64,000 nt of DNA from a virus (IMGVR_UViG_3300036823_000160:1-64000); one strand, 5' to 3'; shown: positions 47,855 through 55,948, counted from the first letter of the stretch. A program made the numbers and translations. The notes: a model not told the origin generated them from the letters alone.

Positions 47855-48300
47855 GTATCCTCGACCTCCACCTAGGCTACACGGGTACACGTCGCGGTAT
47901 GGATCCCGCACAGGGCGCGGCCGTCGAGCGACTCGTCGACGGCTTGATCGCACGCGGCTGGAACTTGACCGCACACCACGGAGACTGCGTCGGCGGCGAC
48001 GCTGAGTTCCACGCGATCGCGATGGCGCGCGGGATCCCCGTCATCGTCCACCCACCGATCGACGACACCCTTCGCGCCGGCTGTATCGGCTGGACAGCGA
48101 TTCGGTCTCCGCTCGGTCACCTCATGCGTAACCGTGCCATCGTCACCGAGTGCGCGAGCCTGATCGCTGCGCCCTACGAGCTCACGCATCAGTCTCGCGG
48201 CGGGACCTGGTACACGTTCGACTACGCCATCAAGAACAAGCGCGACGTTGTCCTGGTGCTTCGTGGCGGTGTGATTGAGCACCCGAATGGCGGCCTGTGA
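47851..48300 (+). CDS. SLOG/DprA-like nucleotide-binding protein
   Basis: A 149-residue protein with the SLOG fold signature: 'GYTGTRRGMDPAQ', 'HHGDCVGGDAEFHAIAMARG', 'VIVHPPID', 'RNRAIVTECASLIAAP' and 'RGGTWYTFDYA'. SLOG proteins bind nucleotide-derived ligands, and some take part in cyclic or ADP-ribose signalling or in DNA recombination. Beside a RuvC-like gene here. Ligand unknown. Confidence 0.75.
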   Translation: MSILDLHLGYTGTRRGMDPAQGAAVERLVDGLIARGWNLTAHHGDCVGGDAEFHAIAMARGIPVIVHPPIDDTLRAGCIGWTAIRSPLGHLMRNRAIVTECASLIAAPYELTHQSRGGTWYTFDYAIKNKRDVVLVLRGGVIEHPNGGL

Positions 48301-48863
48301 CCCCCATCGGGCGACCCGCGCGCGCCGAGCTCCTCGCCGGTCGAGTCCTCGCGCTCGATCCTGGCGTCGAACACCCCGCGTGCGCGTGCTTCGTCAACGG
48401 CGTGCTGCAGGTGGCCGAGCGCGTGAAGGTGCCCAAGCACCGCGAGCTCGCGCGTCTCGATGAGGGCGAACGCTGCCGCCGGATCGCCGAGCTCGTGGAG
48501 GCGTGGGCCCTCGCGCGAGGGTGCCAGACCCTCGTCGCGTTCGTGTTCGAGCGCCCGCAGTGGTACCGGAACGATCGATCCAAGGGCGACCCGAACAAGC
48601 TCGCGTGCCTGGCCATGGTCGGGTCCGGCGTCGCGATGGCACTGCGCGCGCGCGTGGTCTCGCCTCAGCCGAGGGAGTGGAACTACGGCATCCCCAAGTC
48701 CGACATCGGGAACCCGTGGGACTCGCCGCGCGGGCTACTGATCAAGAGCCGTCTCAAGGACGAGGTCGTGCGCTGCGAGAGCACCCATGACGCCGTGGAC
48801 GCCGCCGGAATCGGCTTGTGGCTGCTGGGCCGGCTCGATCGCGTGTTCCCAGGATCTACCTAA
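48297..48863 (+). CDS. RuvC-like Holliday junction resolvase
   Basis: A 188-residue RNase H-fold nuclease. Acidic residues at 'VLALDPGVEHPACACF' (D21), 'VAFVFERPQWY' (E) and C-terminal 'STHDAVDAAGIGLWLL' (D-x3-D) match the RuvC-type catalytic set. It probably debranches DNA before packaging. Last gene of the rightward block; its stop is followed directly by a terminator hairpin. Confidence 0.75.
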   Translation: MTPIGRPARAELLAGRVLALDPGVEHPACACFVNGVLQVAERVKVPKHRELARLDEGERCRRIAELVEAWALARGCQTLVAFVFERPQWYRNDRSKGDPNKLACLAMVGSGVAMALRARVVSPQPREWNYGIPKSDIGNPWDSPRGLLIKSRLKDEVVRCESTHDAVDAAGIGLWLLGRLDRVFPGST

Positions 48864-48883
48864 GCCGCGTTACGCCGCTTTTT
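48863..48883 (+). terminator. intrinsic terminator between convergent blocks
   Basis: AGCCGCG, loop TTA, CGCCGCT followed by a run of five T: a 7-bp stem with one C-C mismatch. The TTA loop is also the (reverse) stop codon of the sigma factor gene, so both convergent genes end inside this short hairpin. Confidence 0.65.
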
Positions 48884-50255
48884 CGTCCGCAACGTCGCCC
48901 GAGGTTGCGTCCGCGCCGCGATACCCGTACTCGGTACGAGCGAACTTCGCCAGCACGGGCGCGAGTGCCATCCGCGCGCGCGCCAGCCGCGTGTGGACCG
49001 TGTTCTTGGGGATGCCGAGGTCGCGCGCGATCTCCTCGCAGCCCTGGCCCCAGGCGTAGAAGCGCTTCACCACCTCGCGCTTGTCGTGGTCGAGCTCAGC
49101 GATCGCGGCGAGCACCTCGTCCCCGAACGGCTCCTTGTCGTCGACGCGCACCGGCTGCGTGACCGCGACGATGTCCGGCGATCGCGATTCACCAGCGTCC
49201 TGGTACTGGATCGCGAGCGCGGTATCGGTGCCGTGGGCAGCCGCGACCAGGTCCTCCCGCCGTTCGCGCGCGGCTCGGCGTCGCACGTTCCGGTGGTGGT
49301 ACGTCTTCACGAATGTGTTGCAGACGATGCGGTACATCCATCCGCGCGCGGCGGCGATGGGGTCACCTTCGGGCACCCAGCGCGGCCACGCGCGGAAAGC
49401 CTTCGCGAACGCGTCCTGGACGACGTCCGCGGCTCGATCGGCGTCGCCATCACAGAGTCGTCGCGCGTAGGCGACGAGGTCCGGGCGCAGTGGTAGCACC
49501 AGCGTCTCGAAAGAGGGCGCGGCCGGCTCGACAAGCGCGCGGTCACCGAACTCGGCTGCGACCGCGGCCAGCATCGCCGCCGGCATCGCCGTAAGTCCGA
49601 CGGCGCGCACGACCTCACCTGGCTCGAACACGCCGCCGCGGGTCGCAAGCCCCCACACGCGCGCCAGGTCGTTGCCGGACAGTTCGGCTAGGATCGCGGG
49701 GTCGTCGTCGCGAAACCGCGCCTCGACCTCGCGTCGCGTCGCGATCCCGGTCGCGACCTGCAGCTCGACGAGAGACGCCAGAAACGTGCGGGTTTCGCAG
49801 GACGCCGCCGCGCCCGCGCGCTCGATCCCGTCGCGAACCGTCGGCCACGCGTCGCCGGCGACCAGCCGCTCGACGCCGATGACCGCGATCGCGTCCGAGA
49901 TCCAGAGTCGCCCGCTCGCTAGGCCGCGCGCCATCAGGCAGGCGGCGAGTTCGCGGTTCGCGACGAGGAACGTCGGGTCCGTGATCAGAGCGCGAGCGTG
50001 TCGCGTCAGATCCAGAATGCCGGCTTCGGCCTCCGCGGCGAGCGCGCGCGTGAGCCAGTCATCAGCCCCCGACGTTCGTGACCAGGCGTTTGCTGGTCGC
50101 TCGTCCGGCGCGTCCTCGACGGCCGGCTCGGCGGTGAGCTCGTTCAGCGGAGCGAGCTCGGGGAGTGAGGGCTGCGAGAGGATGACCGGCCGTGACGGGA
50201 CCGGTGGTAGAATTTCGTTCAGGGACGACGCAAGCGACGGGACAATGTGCAGCAT
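48870..50255 (-). CDS. ECF-type sigma factor with long N-terminal extension
   Basis: A 461-residue protein. Sigma region 2 spans about 255-325: 'VAYARRLCDGDADRAADVVQDAFAKAFRAWPRW' then 'GWMYRIVCNTFVKTYHHRNVRRR'. Region 4 spans about 380-440: 'VLAAIAELDHDKREVVKRFYAWGQGCEEIARDLGIPKNTVHTRLARARMAL', a clear HTH. Ahead lie about 250 residues of Pro-rich linker and helical domain, not part of normal ECF factors (about 180 residues). ATG 50255 has a GGAGG three bases upstream; a TTG at 50324 is open but lies in the operator-like dyad. Candidate activator of the GAAAGC/GGGTTC promoters; untested. Confidence 0.85.
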   Translation of the reverse strand: MLHIVPSLASSLNEILPPVPSRPVILSQPSLPELAPLNELTAEPAVEDAPDERPANAWSRTSGADDWLTRALAAEAEAGILDLTRHARALITDPTFLVANRELAACLMARGLASGRLWISDAIAVIGVERLVAGDAWPTVRDGIERAGAAASCETRTFLASLVELQVATGIATRREVEARFRDDDPAILAELSGNDLARVWGLATRGGVFEPGEVVRAVGLTAMPAAMLAAVAAEFGDRALVEPAAPSFETLVLPLRPDLVAYARRLCDGDADRAADVVQDAFAKAFRAWPRWVPEGDPIAAARGWMYRIVCNTFVKTYHHRNVRRRAARERREDLVAAAHGTDTALAIQYQDAGESRSPDIVAVTQPVRVDDKEPFGDEVLAAIAELDHDKREVVKRFYAWGQGCEEIARDLGIPKNTVHTRLARARMALAPVLAKFARTEYGYRGADATSGDVADEKAA

Positions 50256-50311
50256 GGACCTCCAGACGCTCGCCCACCGGCGTGCGTCAGGACCAGTCAT
50301 CCCATACGGGA

Positions 50312-50345
50312 GTTCACTGGTCAACCCGAATTGTGACCAGTGAAC
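50312..50345. promoter_or_regulatory. 12-base perfect inverted repeat upstream of the sigma factor gene
   Basis: GTTCACTGGTCA (50312-50323), ten-base centre ACCCGAATTG, TGACCAGTGAAC (50334-50345). Both arms contain the CTGGTCA core found singly elsewhere. It lies 57 bases before the likely sigma start, downstream of the endolysin gene. A dimeric regulator operator is the simplest reading; a recombinase site of similar geometry cannot be excluded. Confidence 0.7.
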
Positions 50346-50384
50346 GACCGAATCGTCACGATGGGGGGATCTCCTAGAACGAGA

Positions 50385-51344
50385 TCACACCGCGCAGAGG
50401 GCCGCGAACGTGACGACGTCGAGCACGCCATCCTGCGTCAAACCGCGCGACGCCTTGAACGCATCCAGCGCAGCTCGCGTGAGGGTGCCGTAGCCGCCGT
50501 CGATGTTGCCGATCGCCTTGCACGCGTCGAGGGACAGCGCCGCGAGCTTGCCCTGCATCCACGCGACGAGCGGGCCGGTGTCGCCCGGCAGTGTGCACGT
50601 GAACTCGTTGATGTCCGCGGTCTTGTTGTGGCCTTCGAGCCCGAGCGCGTCGCCCTGGATCTGGCGGATGCGCACGCCCTGCGCCTTCCACGGATCGGGT
50701 GCGCGGTGGTAGTCGCGCGGGTCCCAGGACGCCGGCCCGAAGTGGATCGTCGGCGGCTCGACGTGGTCGACCGGCTGATCGGCCGCGAGCCGATACGCGG
50801 TCTTGATCCACGGGATCGTCGTCGAGATCCAGGCCGCGTTCGGCAGCCCGAGGTCGTACCACTGCATGTACGACGAGTAGAGAACGGGCGCGACACCGAA
50901 CTGGTCCTGGAGCTCGAACACGAGCTGGCGGATCTGCTCGAGCAGGAACGCCTTCGAGGTTTTGGTCCAGATTGCGCTCGAGCCGGACTCGACATCGAGG
51001 GCCGGCGGCAGGTCCACGCCCTTGATGAAGTCGCCGGCGTTCTTGTTCACGGCGACCTGGGCCTTGGCCGCGGCGGCCGTCGTCCCCCATCCGGGGAACA
51101 AGTACCGGCCACCGACGATGCCGGCCTTGCGAAGGCGGTCGATGTCACGCGCGTAGTACGTGTCCGGGTACACGTGCTGGGACGCCTTCAGGTAGCCGAA
51201 CTCGTAGTCGGCGGCACGCGTCTTGTCGTAGTCGGGGGGCGCGTTCCCGTCGACAGCCGCGGTGTCGAAGCCGCGCCGGATCCGCTTCGGCGTGACCAGG
51301 TTCGGCGGAACCGGAGTCGTGTTCGGCGGCGCGTTGGCGGTCAC
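50385..51344 (-). CDS. endolysin: GH25-like muramidase with peptidoglycan-binding domain
   Basis: A 319-residue lysin. Catalytic GH25 features are 'RRGFDTAAVDG' (D27) and 'LPPALDVESG' (D117, E119), with 'WYDLGLPNAAWIS' and 'WKAQGVRIRQIQGD' lining the barrel. The last 55 residues ('GPLVAWMQGKLAALSLDACKAIGNIDGGYGTLTRAALDAFKASRG') are a PG_binding_1-type domain. GTG 51344 overlaps the previous stop (GTGA). It hydrolyses the glycan strands at lysis. Confidence 0.85.
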   Translation of the reverse strand: MTANAPPNTTPVPPNLVTPKRIRRGFDTAAVDGNAPPDYDKTRAADYEFGYLKASQHVYPDTYYARDIDRLRKAGIVGGRYLFPGWGTTAAAAKAQVAVNKNAGDFIKGVDLPPALDVESGSSAIWTKTSKAFLLEQIRQLVFELQDQFGVAPVLYSSYMQWYDLGLPNAAWISTTIPWIKTAYRLAADQPVDHVEPPTIHFGPASWDPRDYHRAPDPWKAQGVRIRQIQGDALGLEGHNKTADINEFTCTLPGDTGPLVAWMQGKLAALSLDACKAIGNIDGGYGTLTRAALDAFKASRGLTQDGVLDVVTFAALCAV

Positions 51345-52069
51345 GAGCGGCCTCCCTTCCGCTTCGCCGGCTCGGACACGCGTTGCGCTAGTTCGGCCTT
51401 GATCTGGCTTGTCGAAAGACCCGACTCTGCGAACGCGGCCGAGTTTTCGAAAAAGAACATGTACGCCTCCTCCCACGAGCTGAAACGACGCCCGACGAGG
51501 AATGGGGTAGATACCGACTTCGAGTACGGGACCGGAGCCGATGTGCGGCGGTCCGCGATGCGCCGGCGCTCGGCGGCGGGATCATCCTTCTGCGCGAGTT
51601 CCTCGCTGGTGGTAGCGGTCACGGCTTCGAGCTCCGCGGCCCACGGCTGCCCCGGGTCCGCGGGCAAGAGCCCGTCATCGACGGCACAGGTGACACCGAT
51701 CAGGAGCGACGCGATCGCGTGAGAAAGGTCGGGCAGCCCCGAGGCCGGGAAGTCCTTCTTGGCAACATCGTCAACCACGGACGCGGCCTCGGCAAGGTCG
51801 CCGCCCGTACCAAGCGCTCGGTTGATCTGGTCAGCGACCTTCGACAGGTGCCGCGCGGTCGCGTCGATGTACCCGAGCAGCCTCTTGGCCCCGGCGACGT
51901 CGGCAGTACCGAGTTCCTCTGGCGGCGGGTTATGGTAGTTCCCGCGGGCGTAGCAGTCCGCCCCGAACTCGATCGCGCGTGTGCCGTGGATCAGACCGTG
52001 ACGAGGTAGAATCGAGAGCTTGGGCCTGGCTCCTCCAACCAGGCCGGACTTCATGTCGCCGAGCTTCAT
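51341..52069 (-). CDS. DUF5664-like protein (dATP/dGTP diphosphohydrolase family)
   Basis: A 242-residue protein. 'RPKLSILPRHGLIHGTRAIEFGADCYARGNYHN' matches the N-terminal signature of DUF5664 ('KPxxxLIPxxAxxxxAxVxxYGAxKYxxxNW'), and 'GYIDATARHLSKVADQ' continues it. Some members hydrolyse purine dNTPs in phages with altered genomes; activity here is not established. ATG 52069 lies 8 bases after a bipartite promoter element on the minus strand. Confidence 0.65.
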   Translation of the reverse strand: MKLGDMKSGLVGGARPKLSILPRHGLIHGTRAIEFGADCYARGNYHNPPPEELGTADVAGAKRLLGYIDATARHLSKVADQINRALGTGGDLAEAASVVDDVAKKDFPASGLPDLSHAIASLLIGVTCAVDDGLLPADPGQPWAAELEAVTATTSEELAQKDDPAAERRRIADRRTSAPVPYSKSVSTPFLVGRRFSSWEEAYMFFFENSAAFAESGLSTSQIKAELAQRVSEPAKRKGGRS

Positions 52070-52077
52070 CGCATCCC

Positions 52078-52104
52078 GAACCCGATGAGGGTGGTCGCGC
52101 TTTC
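52078..52104 (-). promoter_or_regulatory. bipartite phage promoter element (leaderless type), minus strand
   Basis: Read leftward: GAAAGC (52104-52099), 15 bases, GGGTTC (52083-52078), then 8 bases to ATG 52069. Both boxes perfect, and on the late strand. Confidence 0.7.
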
Positions 52105-52114
52105 GCTGGCGCGA

Positions 52115-53506
52115 TCAGGCCGCGACCTGGCGCACGCCGACGGTGTTGCGCTGGATCCGACCGTGAACGCGATGGATCACGTCGCACTTCATGTCCTGGC
52201 CTGAACGGTACCCCTTGCTCGCGTGCCAGCCGTCCTTCGGTGCGAGCGTGCGGAGGGTCTCGACTATGACGCCCGGGAACTCCTTGAGCGAGTCGTGGTG
52301 TACGTGGCCGGTGTAGAAGTAGCGGAACTCGGTCTCGCCCCAGTCCTGTTTGCGATCGCAAGCCATGACCGCCGGTAGCTCCGTAGGCTTGCACGTGTCG
52401 CCGTGTGTGACGCCGATCAGGTTCGCGCCAAAGCGAAGCCAGTGGAACTTCGCGGGCGACGGGTCGATCGTCACGCGCGGCTCGCGCTCGTAGTACTGCT
52501 CGAGGCAGAGCGCGAGCATCACGCTCGCGTGCGTGTCGTGGTTCCCGATCTCGCAGATCACGCGCACGCTCTCGTGCTTCTCGAGCGCACGATCGATGCA
52601 CCGACGCATCGCGCGGATCCCGACGCGTAGCAGTTTCGCCCAGCGTGTGTCCGTGTCCACCCGCGTCCCCGCGGTCGTGGTCCCGAACATGTTATCTACG
52701 TGGAAGAAGTCGCCCAGGTTGATGATCAGTGCCTGCTTGGCTGCAGGTGCCGACGCGACGAGTGCATCAACGGCCGCGCACAGGTTGTGCTCGGCGATCG
52801 TGAGGTCGAAGTCCTCGCCGGTCTCCTTCCCCCACGCCATCATGCCGAGGTGCGGATCGCCCATCGGGTAGACGCACAGCAGGTCCTCATCGAGCGGCGG
52901 GCTCGGGGGCGAGGCAGGCTCGGCCACGCTCTGCCAGGCGTCCGCGATCCCTGCCATGGCCGCGAGCAGCGCCGCGATTGCGGCCTGCTCCTCGGACTTG
53001 GTCTTGACCCACTGCCCGATCGCGCGCGACTCGCCGGTGTCGGGGTCGATCTTGTAGTACGTCGAGGTGCCCTTGACCAAGAAGCCTTCGGGCGTCGACT
53101 TCGTCATGTCGTGCGCGGGCGAGTATCCGCGTGTCGCCGCGCGTCGCCGCAGCTCGGAGAGATGCGCGCGAACCTGCGTCGGCGTCAGGCCGAGCTCGAG
53201 GGCCGCGTCCACCACCGAGCAAAGGCGGCTGGTGGTCTCGGCGCACGCGCGCTCCATCTCGCCGCCGAACGAGAACAGGGCCTCGCCTCCGGCGGCGATC
53301 GCGGAGACCAGCACTTCATCGTGCTCGACGCGCGACGTGTTCGGGAAGCGCTCGGCGCGATAACCGCGTAGGTATTTGCGCTCGCACTCGCGGCAGCTGT
53401 TTCGCCAACCGCCATCGGCGCGCTTCCGATAGTGTTCGATATCGAGCAGCAGGTCCTGCTCGCACTTCGAACACCGCTTGTGGTCCGGGATCGGAATTTC
53501 CGCCAT
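52115..53506 (-). CDS. metallophosphoesterase with N-terminal zinc finger
   Basis: A 463-residue protein. N-terminal 'CSKCEQ' and 'CRECERKY' form a zinc finger, followed by a helical winged-helix-like region ('ALELGLTPTQVRAHLSELRR'). The phosphoesterase core has D-x-H 'GDPHLG' (216-221), 'NLGDFFHVDN' (263-272), 'GNHDTH' (321-326), 'THGD' (367-370) and 'GHVHH' (400-404), a complete two-metal set. Similar phage proteins are annotated as DNA-linked oxidoreductase or phosphoesterase without proof. Start lies 10 bases after a promoter element. Confidence 0.85.
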   Translation of the reverse strand: MAEIPIPDHKRCSKCEQDLLLDIEHYRKRADGGWRNSCRECERKYLRGYRAERFPNTSRVEHDEVLVSAIAAGGEALFSFGGEMERACAETTSRLCSVVDAALELGLTPTQVRAHLSELRRRAATRGYSPAHDMTKSTPEGFLVKGTSTYYKIDPDTGESRAIGQWVKTKSEEQAAIAALLAAMAGIADAWQSVAEPASPPSPPLDEDLLCVYPMGDPHLGMMAWGKETGEDFDLTIAEHNLCAAVDALVASAPAAKQALIINLGDFFHVDNMFGTTTAGTRVDTDTRWAKLLRVGIRAMRRCIDRALEKHESVRVICEIGNHDTHASVMLALCLEQYYEREPRVTIDPSPAKFHWLRFGANLIGVTHGDTCKPTELPAVMACDRKQDWGETEFRYFYTGHVHHDSLKEFPGVIVETLRTLAPKDGWHASKGYRSGQDMKCDVIHRVHGRIQRNTVGVRQVAA

Positions 53507-53516
53507 CAGGTCGTCC

Positions 53517-53543
53517 GAACCCGTAACACCTCCGGGACCTTCC
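53517..53543 (-). promoter_or_regulatory. bipartite phage promoter element (leaderless type), minus strand
   Basis: Read leftward: GGAAGG (53543-53538), 15 bases, GGGTTC (53522-53517), then 10 bases to ATG 53506. Confidence 0.6.
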
Positions 53544-53545
53544 GC

Positions 53546-54271
53546 TCAGCGCGCGAGACGAAGCGCGCGCAGCATCCGGCGCAGGATCCCCGGCTTCTTG
53601 CGATCCGCGCGTCGAGCGGGGCGCCCAAGGCCGGCGGTGGCGAGCGCGGCACGGTACAGACGCATACTGCCGACCATCGTCCAGCCCTTGGCAGGGTCGA
53701 AGCGCTGCGCATAGCCACCCGACCGCACTTCGTTGGGCTTCGTGGACAGGTCGAGGTGATCGAACTGTTCGCCCTTGGCGCCCGAGGGCTCGAACGCCTC
53801 CGGCGTGTTGAAGTTCGAGAGCGCGACACCGTCTAGCGTGTACACGTCCCCTTCGACGCGATCACAGACCTCGCGGTCCCAGACCGTCCCGTCATCGAGT
53901 TCGACGCACGCGTGCAGGCGGGGATCCCCGCGTAGCTCGAGCGCCTCGTGACTCGCCGGCACCGTCCACGGGTCGCCGGCCTGGCGCGCGAGCGCGACGT
54001 AGACGTGTGCGACCGGTGTACCGTCGGGAAGCCGATCGTGGATCGCGAGCGCGCCCTGCACGGTCGCGGGCGGCTGCGCGTGAAGCTGGATCTGGATCTC
54101 GCCCGCGAGCGCTGGCGTCGCTGGCGTCGCTGCGCGAACTTCATCGAGCAGCCCGAGACCGTCCCACGTAGGTGCGAAGTCCTCCCGGAGCTGTCGCTGC
54201 TGTGCGGCTGCGTACGCGGTGCGCTCCACGAGAGGCACACCTGCATCGATATCGACGACGACGAACTTCAC
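53546..54271 (-). CDS. HExxE-containing phage protein (putative peptidase-like)
   Basis: A 241-residue protein. 'VPASHEALELRGDPRLHACVELDDGTVWDREVCDRVEGDVYTLDGVALSNFNTPEAF' matches a phage family recalled as 'SHExxEMxxDPxxN...EVCDPVE...YxIDGVxVSDFxxPxxF'. The SHEALEL replaces the HExxH of zinc peptidases, so protease activity is doubtful. Basic C-terminus. GTG start overlaps the previous stop. Probably virion- or lysis-associated by position. Confidence 0.6.
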   Translation of the reverse strand: MKFVVVDIDAGVPLVERTAYAAAQQRQLREDFAPTWDGLGLLDEVRAATPATPALAGEIQIQLHAQPPATVQGALAIHDRLPDGTPVAHVYVALARQAGDPWTVPASHEALELRGDPRLHACVELDDGTVWDREVCDRVEGDVYTLDGVALSNFNTPEAFEPSGAKGEQFDHLDLSTKPNEVRSGGYAQRFDPAKGWTMVGSMRLYRAALATAGLGRPARRADRKKPGILRRMLRALRLAR

Positions 54272-54765
54272 TTGCCCCAGCCGCGGCGTGCCGCGAGCTC
54301 GACCAGCAGCAGGTGCTCGGGCGACGGATCCGCATGGATCGCGGGCGCCGACCCGGTGCCGGCACTACCGGCAGAGCCCGAACCGCTGCCCTGTCCGATC
54401 CCGAGCTTGTCCTTGACCACGCACGAGACGACGGGTTCGCCGTACTTCTCGATCAACGGCAGGATCGCGGCCTCGAGCGCCGCAACAACGCCGCCCGAAG
54501 CCGCGATCGCGGCGACCTCGGCCGCGATCTCCTCGGCGACCTGGAGCACGTCGATGCCCTTGGCCGCGGCCTGCTCCTCGGTTGCGGCGCAGGTGGAGAT
54601 CTGCGTGCCGGTGGTCTTGGCCTCGCTCGTGAACCACGCGCATGCGGCGGTCCCGCTGAGCCCCACGAACATGAACAGCGCCAGGGTGATCGACAAGGCG
54701 CCGACTTCCCGAGCGAGATGCCGAACAGCGTTGCGAACGAAGGATGATAGGGTGCGAGCGGTCAC
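54268..54765 (-). CDS. membrane-anchored protein of the lysis region
   Basis: A 165-residue protein from GTG 54765 with an AGGAGA site 7 bases upstream. One hydrophobic helix ('ALSITLALFMFVGLSGTAACAWF', about 24-46) is followed by a periplasmic Ala-rich helical domain and a Gly/Ser linker (GSGSGSAGSAGTGS). The topology (N-in, long helical outside part) resembles inner-membrane spanin subunits, but no outer partner is evident. Could also be a signal peptide with lipobox-like A-A-C. Confidence 0.6.
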   Translation of the reverse strand: MTARTLSSFVRNAVRHLAREVGALSITLALFMFVGLSGTAACAWFTSEAKTTGTQISTCAATEEQAAAKGIDVLQVAEEIAAEVAAIAASGGVVAALEAAILPLIEKYGEPVVSCVVKDKLGIGQGSGSGSAGSAGTGSAPAIHADPSPEHLLLVELAARRGWGK

Positions 54766-54782
54766 GTGCGGTCTCCTGGTTT

Positions 54783-55283
54783 TCAGTTCGCGGTCGGCGG
54801 CGCCGGCGCGACGGGGGTTGACGGAGTCGCGGTCGGAGCCGGAACCGCGCACGGCGCACCATCGGTGCGGTGACAGAACACCCAGAGCACGCACCGCAGC
54901 AGCATCTTCGTCCTCGGGCCGGCCTGGGCTTCCCATCGACAGAGGACCGGAGTCACGAGCAGGTTCTTGAGCATTCCGTAGCCGCCGGCCGCGATGACAG
55001 CGACACCCGCCGCGGTCTCCGCGATCGTAGGTGTCAGGGGCGTGCCACCAGACAGTGCCGTGACCAGTGCACCACCGAACGAACCGAGGAGGACCAGGAC
55101 GGCCGAGCCGGCGTCCGTGTGCAGGAACGGCCAACGCGGGCCGAGATAGCGCCGCGCGAGCGCGACGGCGAGTACGAGCACGAGGGCGCCTGCGTAAGCG
55201 TGGTGGCCGACGTGCCAGGCCGATTCGATGTCCTGGATCCCGGGGAGACCGGTATCCGTGGTGCTGAGCGAACTGGAACCCAT
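54783..55283 (-). CDS. holin-like membrane protein
   Basis: A 166-residue protein with three hydrophobic segments ('YAGALVLVLAVALARRYLG', 'AGSAVLVLLGSFGGALVTAL', 'TIAETAAGVAVIAAGGYGMLKNL') and a Pro-rich C-terminus. Phages of this type often carry such a protein next to the lysis module. Holin function is inferred from topology and position only. Confidence 0.6.
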   Translation of the reverse strand: MGSSSLSTTDTGLPGIQDIESAWHVGHHAYAGALVLVLAVALARRYLGPRWPFLHTDAGSAVLVLLGSFGGALVTALSGGTPLTPTIAETAAGVAVIAAGGYGMLKNLLVTPVLCRWEAQAGPRTKMLLRCVLWVFCHRTDGAPCAVPAPTATPSTPVAPAPPTAN

Positions 55284-55339
55284 CCTGGCGGAACCCTACC
55301 GCACGGCGCGGCCGATGCCCAGTCAATCACTGGTCTCGC

Positions 55340-55948
55340 TCAGAGCGATTGCGCGACCTGGTACCCGACAGCCCCCACGCCGTAGACCTGGGACGTGGTT
55401 GCCGGGTTGAGGTCGATGTCGAACCAGTATGCGACGCCGTCCAACACGGTCTCCGGGGTACCAAGGGTAAGTGTCGTCTTGAGGTGGCCAGGCGAGATCG
55501 AGCCGGTGAACTGGATCGTCGCGAGTGCGGTCGCGGCCGAGCCGTCGAGGGAGCCGCGCATGAGCTTGCACGTACACTCGGGCGTGTCAATGCCGGTGCC
55601 GTAGGTGAAATCGATCCCGATGTTCGTGATGACCTCGCCGGGCTTCGGGGAAATCGGGATTCCGCTGATCGTGCCTTCGTTGCCCGACGTGTTCGAGTAG
55701 AAGCCGGTGGAGCTCGACCGCACCACGTGCGAGTTGAGGTCGCCGCGCGGCGGCAGCCACGTCCAGTTCGCGGCACCGAGTACGGACAGCCACAGGATCC
55801 ACGCGGCGACAAGCGCCATCCAGCCGTTCATCTCCGTCGAGATCGGAATCTCGTCGACGGCGTAGCCGTCGGTCTTGTGCCCAGACGTCGTCGGGGTGGA
55901 GTTCGTGCCGTTCGTGTCCCAGGTAGGGACGGTGCTTGGTGCGCTCAT
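55340..55948 (-). CDS. tail fibre/structural protein
   Basis: A 202-residue protein beginning 'MSAPSTVPTWDTNGTNSTPTTSGHKTDGYAVDEIPISTEMNGWM', the usual start of short phage tail-fibre-associated proteins ('PTWDTNxTNxxxPSxxxxxxGWxxxxxPxSxxxNW'). The rest is beta-rich and Thr/Gly-rich. GGAGAA ribosome-binding site upstream. Likely part of the adhesion apparatus. Confidence 0.7.
   Translation of the reverse strand: MSAPSTVPTWDTNGTNSTPTTSGHKTDGYAVDEIPISTEMNGWMALVAAWILWLSVLGAANWTWLPPRGDLNSHVVRSSSTGFYSNTSGNEGTISGIPISPKPGEVITNIGIDFTYGTGIDTPECTCKLMRGSLDGSAATALATIQFTGSISPGHLKTTLTLGTPETVLDGVAYWFDIDLNPATTSQVYGVGAVGYQVAQSL

Noticed and set aside
50340-51722. Long plus-strand frame opposite the endolysin
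   Set aside because: The opposite strand carries a recognisable GH25 domain with catalytic residues; this frame has no domain.
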